Assembly: GCA_022539475.1 (NCBI GenBank)
Contig: VCMS01000133.1
Span: forward strand, 110,054-174,053
Direction of reading: 5' to 3'
Origin: Gracilaria domingensis
Taxonomy: Eukaryota; Rhodophyta; Florideophyceae; Gracilariales; Gracilariaceae
Length of the DNA: 64,000 nt
Shown: in pieces, positions 32,492 to 42,382 of the stretch
Position numbering within the stretch: position 1 is the stretch's first letter
Layout of the letters: the number at the start of each line of letters is the position of its first letter
Position numbers and translations under genes: made by a program
The notes under the pieces: generated by a model
What the model was told of the DNA's origin: nothing
The model's database searches: none
What the model saw: the letters and a program-made list of their open reading frames with translations, nothing else

Positions 32492-34900
32492 ATGTCATTT
32501 ATAAGAGGGCTAGGCCAAAAGCTTCGCGAAGCCGCGGAAAAAGAAGACTTGGATCTCGTGACGACGTTGCTGAATCGAGGCGCAGACGTGAATTCCAGAG
32601 ACAAAATTGGCGGAACTGCGTTGCATTGTGCCGTGAAGCAAGGAAACGCTGCGATAGTGGAGGTGCTGCTGGCGCGGCGCGCCGACGTGGGCTGCAGAGA
32701 CAAGGACGGAATTACTCCCACGCATGTGGCCGCTTTGAATGGACACTTGCACGTGCTTGAAGTACTTCTGGATCGTGGCGGAGCCGTCAACTCCAGAACG
32801 TACACGGGTCTTGCCGCGTTGCACTACGCCGCTATGAATGGACATTGTTCAGTGGTAACAGCGCTGGTGCAGCGCGGCGCCGACGTTAACTGCATATCAC
32901 AGAATGGCGAAATGACGGCGACGCACGCCGCCGCACACAATGGGCACGTGGCCGTGCTCAAAGTTCTGCTGACTGCAGGCGCCGACGTCCACCTTAGGGA
33001 CGCAGACGGTCTACAGGCGCTACACTTGACGGCATTGCTTGGACACGAGGCCGCTCTGCAAGAGCTGGTGGCAGCCGGCGCGAACGTCAACAGTGCGGAA
33101 CCGTCCGAAGGCATCACTGCGCTGCACATGGCCGCATTGGGAGGGCAAGTGGGCATTGTGCGCCTGCTGCTCGAGCACGGCGCCGACGTCCACCGCCCCG
33201 ACTGCCGAGGTGACACGCCGCTGCACACGGCCGCCCAGGAGAAGAACGAGGCCGAGGCGCACGCGCTGTGGCATGCCGGCGGCGACCCGCGCAGACCCAA
33301 TTACATCGGCGAGACACCGCTGCAGCACCTGCCGCCAAACAGCGCGCTGGCGCGGCAGATGCGCGACGCGCCGCTTGCACTGGCCGTGTCGCAGCGCCCT
33401 CAAGACCCTCCGCCGCTCACAACGCTGCAGCGCGTGTGGCTGCACGCCAAGAGCTCCATTATCACACAGCAGCAGCTGCTGGCCGCGCTAAGCGCCGAGC
33501 ACATCGGCTGCTTCTCCGACTTCGTGCTCGCGCACCACCTGCTACTGCTTGCCGTTCGCCAGCGCGTGCTCACGCGATCGCAGATCGCCACCTTTGGCGG
33601 CAGTCGCGACTACCTGCTGGAGAACGTCTACCTGCCCGTCACCAAGTTCTCGCTCAGCGCCGAGCACAAGTTCTGGTTGTCAAATGTACTGTCATACGCC
33701 GAGAAAAGGCGCTTCATTCGGGAGGGTAATGCCGTTTTGGTAAAGGTCGTCGCCGATCTGCGCGCCGAGATCCGCGAGATGCGCCTGGAAATGCGCTCGG
33801 CGCTCGTGACGGTTGCGCGCGAAATCAGTAGCTTAAACCATCGCGTCACCGCTGTAGAGAACTGGACAGACAAAGCTGTCAAAAATTTTGAGCAGCTCTG
33901 CGAAGGTCAACGGCAAATGGTCACTGATATGAAAAACATGGCCGCCAGCCTACAGCAGCTGCATGACCTGCTGAAGAAACAGCAACGCAACCGCATCCTC
34001 GCAGCAACGTTGGGTTTTTGTCTTTCAATGATTCCAGTCGTTGGCGGTGTTCTTTCTAACGCTTCATTTGCTTTAACTGAGATTGGCTTTGGCTTTACTG
34101 TGGAGCAAGCCAGCTCTGCCGCCAGCACAGCAGTCAGCAGCATTTTGGCTGTGGATATAAGCAAGTTTCAGACCGCTCCCTTACTCGTGAGCGACCATAT
34201 CCTCAACAGGCTCCCTCACGTCACCAGAAAACGTGTCGAGGCCGTTGTCGAACAAACTGACTTCGAAACGCTTCCAAATCTGCAACAGAGTCTTAATGTT
34301 GTTGTGGAGGAGCTCACGGATCCTGATGACGATCCAGGTACAGAAGTACACGAGATTGAAGATGAATTGCATCAACGATTTACTATTCTGGCAACCAGGT
34401 CTCACTTAGGTGCACAAACGGTCACTGCTCAGGATGCCGTACCGGAACTACAGCACATGTTACAACGGTATTACGATCACAAAGGCGCCGGTGTCACTGT
34501 AGACAGAGATGAGGTAGAAGATTCGGTTATGCAACAAATGGACCACACCAGCGGTTTACTTGACGTAGATGCATTCATCCGGGCATTTCACCAGCTGTGC
34601 AAAAACAACGGAGCCTCTAGTAGTCAGCGAGAGCCACCTGAGCTCCGAAGTAGATTCCAGAGTGCCACAGGGTCCAAGACACTTCTAAGAACTAGAGTTG
34701 CAAAGCTGCTTTTGCATGCACTGTTCAAATCGTCTGGCGGTGAGTCAAGTTCCTCCCATGAAAAGTTATCATTCACCCGAACACGGAATGAGTGGAATGA
34801 AACAGAAGTGGATGTACTGCTGCGGAAACACAGCTCAGCTGAAAACTTCATAGACGAAGATGGGTTTGCTCAGGTTGCAATGAAAGTTTTGTTCGTGTGA
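32492..34900 (+). CDS. Ankyrin-repeat protein with coiled coil, hydrophobic segment and EF-hand-like tail
   Basis: 802 codons from ATG 32492 (context AACAATGTC); the upstream in-frame codons begin only with TTG. Residues about 10-290 are eight consecutive ankyrin repeats with typical TALHCAVKQGN, TPTHVAALNGH and VVEVLL-like helices, which usually bind partner proteins. Residues 400-495 are helical and likely coiled coil (LRAEIREMRLEMRSALVTVA, LLKKQQRNR). Residues 500-548 are hydrophobic and Gly/Ala/Ser-rich (LGFCLSMIPVVGGVLSNASF ...), possibly membrane-inserting. The C-terminal 250 residues are acidic with EF-hand-like spacing (DHTSGLLDVDAFIRAF; ENFIDEDGFAQVAMKVL). The ankyrin part is clearly GC-richer than the part after about 33720, suggesting fusion of segments of different origin. 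Role unknown; a sensor-effector arrangement is conceivable. Confidence 0.85.
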   Translation: MSFIRGLGQKLREAAEKEDLDLVTTLLNRGADVNSRDKIGGTALHCAVKQGNAAIVEVLLARRADVGCRDKDGITPTHVAALNGHLHVLEVLLDRGGAVNSRTYTGLAALHYAAMNGHCSVVTALVQRGADVNCISQNGEMTATHAAAHNGHVAVLKVLLTAGADVHLRDADGLQALHLTALLGHEAALQELVAAGANVNSAEPSEGITALHMAALGGQVGIVRLLLEHGADVHRPDCRGDTPLHTAAQEKNEAEAHALWHAGGDPRRPNYIGETPLQHLPPNSALARQMRDAPLALAVSQRPQDPPPLTTLQRVWLHAKSSIITQQQLLAALSAEHIGCFSDFVLAHHLLLLAVRQRVLTRSQIATFGGSRDYLLENVYLPVTKFSLSAEHKFWLSNVLSYAEKRRFIREGNAVLVKVVADLRAEIREMRLEMRSALVTVAREISSLNHRVTAVENWTDKAVKNFEQLCEGQRQMVTDMKNMAASLQQLHDLLKKQQRNRILAATLGFCLSMIPVVGGVLSNASFALTEIGFGFTVEQASSAASTAVSSILAVDISKFQTAPLLVSDHILNRLPHVTRKRVEAVVEQTDFETLPNLQQSLNVVVEELTDPDDDPGTEVHEIEDELHQRFTILATRSHLGAQTVTAQDAVPELQHMLQRYYDHKGAGVTVDRDEVEDSVMQQMDHTSGLLDVDAFIRAFHQLCKNNGASSSQREPPELRSRFQSATGSKTLLRTRVAKLLLHALFKSSGGESSSSHEKLSFTRTRNEWNETEVDVLLRKHSSAENFIDEDGFAQVAMKVLFV

Positions 34901-35535
34901 CCGGTCACATTGGTCGACCAATGGCCATCGCCCAAGAACGCATCAAATTTTGTCTCTCTCATTCCCTGCAACATTTACCTTCGTATCTTTCCCGAAGGCT
35001 TAAATTGGTACATGGCTTCATTTGGTAAGGCGAATATGAAAACTGCGTCGCAGCTCAGCGCCTTCTCCCACGCCGTAAGCCTCGCTGCCAGGGGCAATCG
35101 ATATCCTACTTCTTGAGTCGATTTTTGGCCGTCACTATGAGTGTTCTCCTTGAGCACCAAGGCGCCGAACGCACCGCTCTATGCGCATAATGGCTGCACA
35201 GTACAAAAAAAGAACCAAAAAGCGCAAACTCGAACAGCAGCGGCGCAAAAGATTCTTGACGTTGCTCAAAGAGCAAATATTCTAGACGCCATTTTGGAGC
35301 AGAATAGCAAGATTAGTAATAAACTCTTTAGGCGGACACAAGTGGTGCTCAAGAACACCAGCCTAAACGGCGTAAAATGACAGTGTAGTTCAGCGATAAC
35401 CGAAAAACCGAGCAACAGAAACAGAGTAGCCAGGCCTCGAACCAAAGTCTTAGAATACACCAAAAGGCGAAGCAGCAACCAGATCAGTACCAAGGAAATG
35501 CACGACGCAGCCCGAGTCCGTTAACCCTTGTCGAA

Positions 35536-35561
35536 TACATGGAAGAGATCTCTTCCATGTA
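35536..35561. repeat. Perfect 26-base palindrome
   Basis: TACATGGAAGAGA and its reverse complement with no loop. CATGGAAGAG recurs nearby in both orientations. Confidence 0.9.
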
Positions 35562-37824
35562 GGGTTTTTCTTGGAATATCTACATGGAAGAGCTCTTATA
35601 GCGGCTGGAATAGCTCTTCCATGCTTGAAATCTTTATACAAATTAACAAAATTCTATTTTGTGCGACATTGTTGTTAACCGCATTTCGCACCGGAAAATG
35701 TTCTGAGCCGAGCTATCTTCCTGAGTCAGAACCAGGCAGAGATGTATCGCTTGCCAATATTAAAGGTAGCGAAGTCAGCGTATACGTCAATAGTGGCAAG
35801 TTTCCAAGAAAGTAGAAGAGAATTGCTTCAAAAATGCAGCTCTCGGATGACTTCGTTGTTATAGATAAAGACATTTATAATGTTAAAACTTTATAATATT
35901 TTTAAACTCTACGTTTACTTCTATATGGTCGTTCTTTTCCAAGACGCCAATGAAGCTTCAACTTTGCATGTTTATCACTCTAATTCTTCATTTGGATAAA
36001 AAATCGATCATCACCTCTATTTGGCCAAAAACACCGTTTTAAAACCCACACGACATTTTTTTGTTTCAAATAGCGGCCAAAAACACTTTGCATCTTCAAA
36101 AGATTAAAGTTTTTTTTACAGTTTGTGTGGTATATAGAAAGCATGTATATTTCATCATTATCATTATTCTAGAAGTATCGGAAGCAACAAATAACCAAAT
36201 TTCTTCTCATTGTTCAAAAGAGCTTTTGCGATCTTGGAAACGAAGGTCAAACATGGCTATAATCGAGAAACAGCAGACCCGAAAGCATCATAGGAGGGCT
36301 CTAAGAATGCTATTTGAGTCTAAAATGGAACCGAAGAATACAAACTTGCATATAGATAAACAGGTAATAAATGAACGCGTCAGGCTTTACTGATTTACAA
36401 ACTTTTAATCTACTTTCGTTTTGTTAGATTCAAGGTGAGATCGTCTGAGTAGTATGTAAGAATAGTTAATAGAGACATGCTCAGTGCTTTACTAGATGGG
36501 AATAACGCAAACAATGTAACATCACGTTTAAGCTTTCTTTGTCGACGGTATCGGCAGCTTTCTTGTTTGTCATGACGTTCTACTTCTCCATTCATGATCA
36601 CGTAGGACAACTACTGAGTGCATTGTAAAACTTTTTAAATTTGAAATAAAGAATTCCTACAGCAGTGCAAAAACTCCCATATTGTGCACATGGAAGAGCA
36701 CCTCTTCTAGTTGGGATAGGTGCTATTCCAAAAAATTGGAAGAGAATGGGTTCCAAAAACGGGTTGAGTGGAGCGTTTGGATGGTTCGTTGAAAGCGCGC
36801 ATAACTTTTAAACTATTTACTTGTCATTCACTTCAAGGACAGCAATTGAAAGAGGGAAGAGAGCGCTACAAGATGCATTGGTTTTCTTGTTCCGGCGTAA
36901 AATAGAAAACGAATGGCGCGAGGTTTAAAGTAGCGTTTTTCAGAAATTTTCTAGCTATTCCATGTCCTTCTGACAAGGGTTAAAACAATAAGGGCGTCGG
37001 AAAAGTGACGCGAAGCGCAGTGTACAAAGGCGCATCAGAAAGTGAGTCACAATGCAATTCCTAGAAAAAAGGCGAGAACCGCAGCGGCCAGTAGACAAAA
37101 AAGGCGAAAAAAGGTTGACATCAGGGAATTAAAGACCGTGCTAAGGAATTGTGGTGAGTGGGAAAGGAAAATATGAAATTCTGATGACGATAGAGAAAGA
37201 TGTAGTGCGAAAGGGAGTTAGGTCGGGGGTCGTCGAGAGAAAAGGAGTGGTTCGCCGAAGTCAAGTTGCAGAAAATATCTTTTGACGTTTTCTGACAAAA
37301 GTTTTGTCATAATAGTTCCCTACATTCAAGTAATTTTGGAGGTCTGTCTGCCAGAATGGAAACCTCAAAAAAATTACAAGATGAATTTTCTATATGAAAC
37401 GTGATAGATTGTTTACTTCAAAACAAATATAAATTGACAATATATGTTTCTCTTCACTTCATCAAACTTCAAATGTCCATGCCGTCAATAGCATTAGTAT
37501 GGTCTGATGCATGTTTTTCTTGGATCTCCCAGAATGATTCATTATCAGAGCTTTGTCAAGTTTGCTACACGAAAAAATTTCTGAAGCTCCGTAAAAATAG
37601 ATTCTTCATTATCAACACGAGCGAGAAATTGCAACAAAGGCAAAATCAAAATGTTGAGAAACGTACTTCCCAAAGACAAAATTTTGCAAATTCCTTTGGC
37701 GGTGGCTTTACAATTTTAACAGAACCTGGTTTTCACTTACCACGCATTTGCACATATAGTACATCTGTTCGAAAAGGTTTTATTGTCGATACAGTTTGAA
37801 TTTGTATACTTATTGAAGGCTTCA

Positions 37825-37877
37825 CTTTTAGGAAGATCAATGTGCTTCAATTTGTAGCACATTGATCTTCCTAAAAG
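37825..37877. repeat. Perfect inverted repeat, 22-base arms, abutting MITE copy 2
   Basis: Left arm 37825-37846, 9-base loop TCAATTTGT, right arm 37856-37877. The right arm ends in CCTAAAAG, the 8-base flank of the MITE whose first base is 37878. Confidence 0.92.
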
Positions 37878-38496
37878 CAGGTCCGTATTTTTGACTGACT
37901 ATTTTGCCAAATTATGGAGATTGACTGACTACTCTAACAGCACGACAACTCATTATCGTATTTTTTATTATTTCTAGAGCGTTGTGACTACCTAATTTGG
38001 CATTTTTGTGACTAATCACTACTCATTGTACTATTTGACAGGGGCGTATTCATGACTTCATGACTACGCCGGAATTAGCATTGACTTTTGACTACGTGAC
38101 TACTGCGGAGTTGCAGTAGTCAAAAAAAGTAGTCAACGTAGTCAAAGGTGTCTAGAATCACCGTCTAAAGCCATTGTAGAGACATTTCAAACCGCCAATG
38201 GATACTTTGGCTCCCTATCGATACTTCGCTTTCAAAGTACTGAACGTTCGATCATAGACTTTTACTCCTTTTCGCTACACTAGCGTTCAAGACGAAGAGA
38301 CTCTATCTCTATTTTTAGATATACAACTTAAGATAAGTAAAGAAGGCTCGTAACTGGCTTTATTGGCGTTTGACTACCTATTGACTACTTTTAGTATGAC
38401 TTCGAGAAAAACGGGTGACTGTTTGACTTCAAACTTTACAAGAAAAGTAGTCAGAAATACGCCCCTGCTATTTTAGTACTCACAAATACGCCCCTA
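37878..38496. mobile_element. hAT-type MITE copy 2, interrupted by a nested MITE
   Basis: Starts CAGGTCCGTATTTTTGACT and ends, read inward, TAGGGGCGTATTTGTGAG. Near-identical to MITE copy 1 once the nested element at 38039-38467 is removed. Flanks are CCTAAAAG on the left and GGTTGTCC on the right. Same orientation as copy 1. Confidence 0.75.
38039..38467. mobile_element. Nested hAT-type MITE (429 bp)
   Basis: Ends are CAGGGGCGTATTCATGACT and, from the right, CAGGGGCGTATTTCTGACT. It is flanked by 8-base duplications CTATTTGA and CTATTTTA with one mismatch. CAGGG-type termini plus an 8-base duplication are the hAT signature. Its subterminal region is rich in GACTAC/GTAGTC in both orientations. 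No ORF. The termini resemble those of the host MITE, so both were probably moved by the same transposase. Confidence 0.82.
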
Positions 38497-39151
38497 GGTT
38501 GTCCACGTCCATACAATCTGTTATGGCCGACTTCAGGAACGTTCGTCCCACACACTTGAAGTGGAACGAGTGGTCGTTGGATACGTGCACTAACAACCAT
38601 TTGAAGGAGCTTCAGGCGGTTATCGTATCTTTCAAACACAAAAAAGTACTGCTCAAGCCGGAAGAAAACCGTTATGTTCTCCCGGTTGTTTGTACTCTCG
38701 TCCTGATGTTCAATCAACCGTTGTACCTGTTCGCATCATACCGAACGTACAAGAGATGATCGACTGCAACTCATCGTTCATTTTCCTGCGTCAGCTGTGA
38801 AGGAGAGCAAGAACTGTGGTCATCAACAACTATCATCGCGATTACGAGAAGGTTGTGGTGCTACGATTCACGGATCATGTACTTTCGAATGAGGGCGATT
38901 TGCCCTCCTCTCAAGAAGACCAGCTCTTTCGTTGGGTCCCGATAGAGAAAGAAAAAAATTTATATGATGGATAAAGCGCAAGCACCAACTGAAACTTAGT
39001 CCTTGTACAAACCCTATTTAGGTTGACTATCACATTGTGGTGACGACCACCTCCATAGACGCAGTATCGAGTTCAACTACTGACTTAATTATGCATCTGA
39101 ATCTCAGATCTCAGTCATGCCCCATTTGAACACACACAGCCACCTCCATTA
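38497..39151. other. Intergenic, no gene recognised
   Basis: A short open frame from ATG 38523 (about 78 codons) has no recognisable domain. Nothing else seen. Confidence 0.35.
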
Positions 39152-39490
39152 TCATTCACGACGCGCATTGTATATCCTTTCTGCTTCCGCATTTTCTTTT
39201 GCCATGTCGTCCGTCAAAGGTCCCTTCTGCGGTAAAGCCTTCCCAAGCATGGCTCCAGCCGCCGCTCCCACACTAGCTCCTGCGGGCCCAAGAGCTGATC
39301 CAATGAACGCACCTACCACAGGTGCAGCATTCTTTGGCGTAGTCATGAAGTCCATTACGTTGCCGAATTGTCTAGCTGCATTTTCTTCCGTATTGCCTAC
39401 ATCTCGTCCATTTGCTCGAGAGGTTGCATCTATGAGCCTCCCAGCGCCCGGGATGGGAGTGGTGGGGTTATTGCCCGCAGTCTCCGACAT
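39152..39490 (-). CDS. Small glycine-zipper protein
   Basis: 112 codons from ATG 39490. The N-terminal half is polar (MSETAGNNPTTPIPGAGRL). Residues about 57-86 form a glycine-zipper-like segment (PVVGAFIGSALGPAGASVGA, then AAGAMLGK) of the kind that packs in membranes, followed by a charged tail (AKENAEAERIYNARRE). A minus-strand TATA box (CTTTTATA on the plus strand, 39676-39683) lies about 190 bases upstream, supporting expression. Family not recognised. Confidence 0.6.
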   Translation of the reverse strand: MSETAGNNPTTPIPGAGRLIDATSRANGRDVGNTEENAARQFGNVMDFMTTPKNAAPVVGAFIGSALGPAGASVGAAAGAMLGKALPQKGPLTDDMAKENAEAERIYNARRE

Positions 39491-39675
39491 TGTCCAGATG
39501 TCTTTTCACTGATAACACTCTCCAACTGTTGTCGTCGACCTCTTCTTTTTTGCTGTGCACTTGCACAAAGCACACCAAATAGGATACTGTTTCTCTGTGG
39601 GATAGGAGCAAAGCGCAGTCCGTGGATGGGTTGTTTTCGTCACGTTTGTGGTTGCTTTGGGGAGTGGTCGGGGCT

Positions 39676-39683
39676 CTTTTATA
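39676..39683 (-). promoter_or_regulatory. TATA box of the glycine-zipper gene
   Basis: TATAAAAG on the minus strand, about 190 bases before ATG 39490. Confidence 0.5.
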
Positions 39684-40349
39684 CTGAGAAAGATTAAGTC
39701 AATGTTTGCCTGGTGTTGTTCGTCTTCAGAGTGTGGCCCACCCCAAGTCTAGCTCTTTTCTGTATACGTCACATTTCAGCATGGAGTGCGTCGTTCATCC
39801 TCGGCCTTTGGCCCACCTTGGATACAGCTGTCGCTCTTTCACGATATATTCCAGTCTTAACTAAACAAACTCTCGCGGCAATTAGTGTGACCAACCACGC
39901 TATTTTAAATGGCGGTAACGCCCAACATCACTAACACCCTTGATACACGTGCAGGCAAGCTCGTGACTTATCCAACACCGCATTGGGGAACGTAGTCCGG
40001 GAGCTGATTCTGTTTCAGGGGCAACAACATGCATATATCCGAGTGGAAAACTAGAGAACTACTTTTCGCACTGTTTTTGGATGAGCTGCACCTGATTAGT
40101 AATGGTCTTCTTTCGTGACAGGGAATGTCCAGATTGAACTCAACTTTCGGGGCAGAATATTTGATCGCCAACAAGATGCCAATGTCTGTCAGTAGACAAC
40201 CAGCTTCAGATAGGCCGCACCGTCCTACATCCAAGCCCGGTTCTGGAATTGCGCCCATTCCTCGCGCGATGCGACTGGTTTGTAGCGGTTCTTCTTCTTC
40301 TTTATTGCGGACAATATCCTCTAATTCCTAGTATGTAGTAAAACTATCG
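39684..40349. other. Intergenic, no gene recognised
   Basis: Short overlapping open frames on both strands without domains. Nothing supportable. Confidence 0.35.
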
Positions 40350-40652
40350 TTACAGAAAGTTTTCTCTCGTCAGAAGGGCCAACAATCTATGTGGATGTTG
40401 TCTAATCAGGTCGGGAAGAGTAAGGTTTTGACGCTCAGCTACTGGTGGATGTTTTTCTCGACGTGAGGGACTTGTCAAGGGGCAGCGTAAGACTACTTGG
40501 TCTGCATCCCGTCTGACGTTTGTCCCGCATGTACACCGTTCAGTTCTACCCTTAAGATATGATGCGACTGGATGAAGACTTGCAACATGTCCAGTGTAGA
40601 GCTGCGCGAGTGTCACTTGTGCCTTTCGCATGCATTGTTCATTCGGAAACAA
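40350..40652 (-). pseudogene. Fragment resembling the C-terminus of a non-LTR retrotransposon
   Basis: 100 codons reading TLAQLYTGHVASLHPVASYL, then RTERCTCGTNVRRDADQVVL, then RCPLTSPSRRE. This fits the post-RNase H tail of non-LTR (LINE-type) reverse transcriptases, where a TGH...L..Y..GR...C.CG.....H...CP pattern is common; the expected His is replaced. I found no upstream RT or RNase H in the neighbouring 1.5 kb, so it is an isolated remnant. Confidence 0.45.
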
Positions 40653-42288
40653 ATCTGTTGTAGTGGTTGCTGAGAACGCGTAGAATTACGGGCATGTGAT
40701 GGCCGGTACAACCCGTTTAGCTAAGCAAATGAAAGATTATGACCCTCACCTTCACGACTTCTCCACTACAATCGGGTTGAGCTGAGAGACCTTGGAGGCA
40801 GGAGAACCAATCATGATGTACGATTACTTGGTTATCACGAGTGAGTTGCGCATCACGTTGAGTTGTACGAACGTCCTAATTTTGAAAGATGATCATCAAG
40901 AAGAACGGGTCGAGTGCTCAGAAGCGCATCACGAAACACGACGGCCGGATGATCCGGTCATACAATTGAGGATATTGATGGTGCCAACGTAGACTACATT
41001 CTGTGTTGTTCACTCTGTCAGGGCGCAGCTGGTGCAGGAGTCCATCCAGACCAAGGTGTCAGAATGGCATAATCGAACAGTTGGATAATGCTTTCGAGAC
41101 GATTGAGCTGTGGTGTGCGACCGGTTTTGAGTGGGCTGGATGGGAACTCTCGAAAAAAAGCTCTTGTGGGCAATCGCAAGAAAATGATTTCTAGCATGTA
41201 TGATTTCTAGGAACGCAGAAGAAGTTTTTATTACAGCGCAGGGACACGCGGAGCTCTGGAGATGCTCTTCAGTGCGCAGCGCCGGCGGCCGCGGCGCCGG
41301 CGGCCGCACCGCCGACGCCCTCGTCTTACGGCTCGTCTTCGCCCCGATCGCGCCACCGGGAGTCTTGCTGGCCGTACAGCTTTGGTTGTTGTCGTTTGGT
41401 TGTTTTCGTTTTCGTTTCTGTCTCTTTTTGCCGCTGCCGCTGCCACTGCCAACGTCGCTCCGTCTGCCCCTGCCGTTTGCGTGTCTGTCCATCTATAGCG
41501 ATGCCGTCCCCAGTGAAGGTCGTCCCGATGTGTCGCGGAAAGAGGCAAGCCGGGCCGAATGCGTAAAAGCTTGTCTTCTGATGATACAGGTACTGCGATT
41601 GGCAATTGAAACACTAACCGTTCTCCATATCTTGACTTTACTGCAGATGCTCTTCAACCTGTGGCGCTCGGTGTGCGAGGGCTGCTGATACCTTTCTCCT
41701 GAAGTTCCTGTTTTTTTTTTCCCATCTAGCGTTGCGATCTTAAGAGCGGCTCGATGATCACAATGATCTCGCGAGCTGGATGGGAGCAGCATCTCTATTG
41801 TGGAGAGATGCTGTGTGCCATGGACGATGTCCATACGCACGACGAAATCATGTCCGGTCTCGTCGCCCCCTTCTCTCCAACACATAAATGATCTTCAGAG
41901 CATAAGCTCGTCCCGCAGCGGACAATAAAAATGGATTAGCGCAGGGACGCAACGATGTGGAGATGTCAGCACACGGCCATGCACGAGATGCGCTCTCCTG
42001 ACACGTGCCGCGCGTGCGCCACGGCGCGGAAAGCGCTCTCGAGATATCCAACGCGCTCGACGCCACACGGCTCTACACAACATTGGCCAAGCAACATCTT
42101 CACCCGCCAAGAGATTTTGATCATCTATCACTTCCCTCCGGTTTCCAATGGAAACTTCCCATCACATGCGCGCCGCCCTCGGCGCACAACCGCTTCCCAC
42201 ACTCGTTCCCATTCTAGAAGATTCGATCGTTCTCGTCGCGACATGTTGTGAAGGCGCGCGAAGATGGGCGCCGACGCTGGCATTACTC
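40653..42288. other. Intergenic with a GC-rich island
   Basis: 41276-41325 is a GC-rich tract with repeated CGCCGGCGGCCG words. 41709-41720 is a T-run. GCATCTCT / AGAGATGC near 41790 is a small hairpin. Open frames on both strands across 41010-41885 are unconvincing. Confidence 0.4.
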
Positions 42289-42294
42289 CATATA
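42289..42294 (+). promoter_or_regulatory. TATA-like box of the GST gene
   Basis: TATAAG in the context CCATATAAGC, 94 bases upstream of ATG 42383. Confidence 0.45.
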
Positions 42295-42382
42295 AGCAGC
42301 GAACGTTCGCGTACTTGTCACCCTCTCTCGCTCCGCATCCCCTTCGCTGTTGGTTCGCACACCTCTTCTTTCGCTGCGCCGC

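Larger units (their letters stand above)
34901..37877. other. AT-rich intergenic region, no gene recognised
   Basis: About 3 kb. Translations at 36061-36393 and 37401-37799 are open but have no recognisable domain and AT-driven composition. It contains a perfect 26-base palindrome at 35536-35561 built on CATGGAAGAG, further copies of that word near 35583, 35618 (inverted) and 36690, and a 22-base perfect hairpin at 37825-37877. Confidence 0.45.

Noticed and set aside
35141-37799. Open frames of 80-130 codons in the AT-rich spacer
   Set aside because: No recognised domain, initiation context or promoter; expected by chance in 3 kb.
41010-41885. Overlapping 130-160 codon frames on both strands
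   Set aside because: Mutually overlapping with no domain; the GC-rich tract produces Arg/Ala-rich translations.
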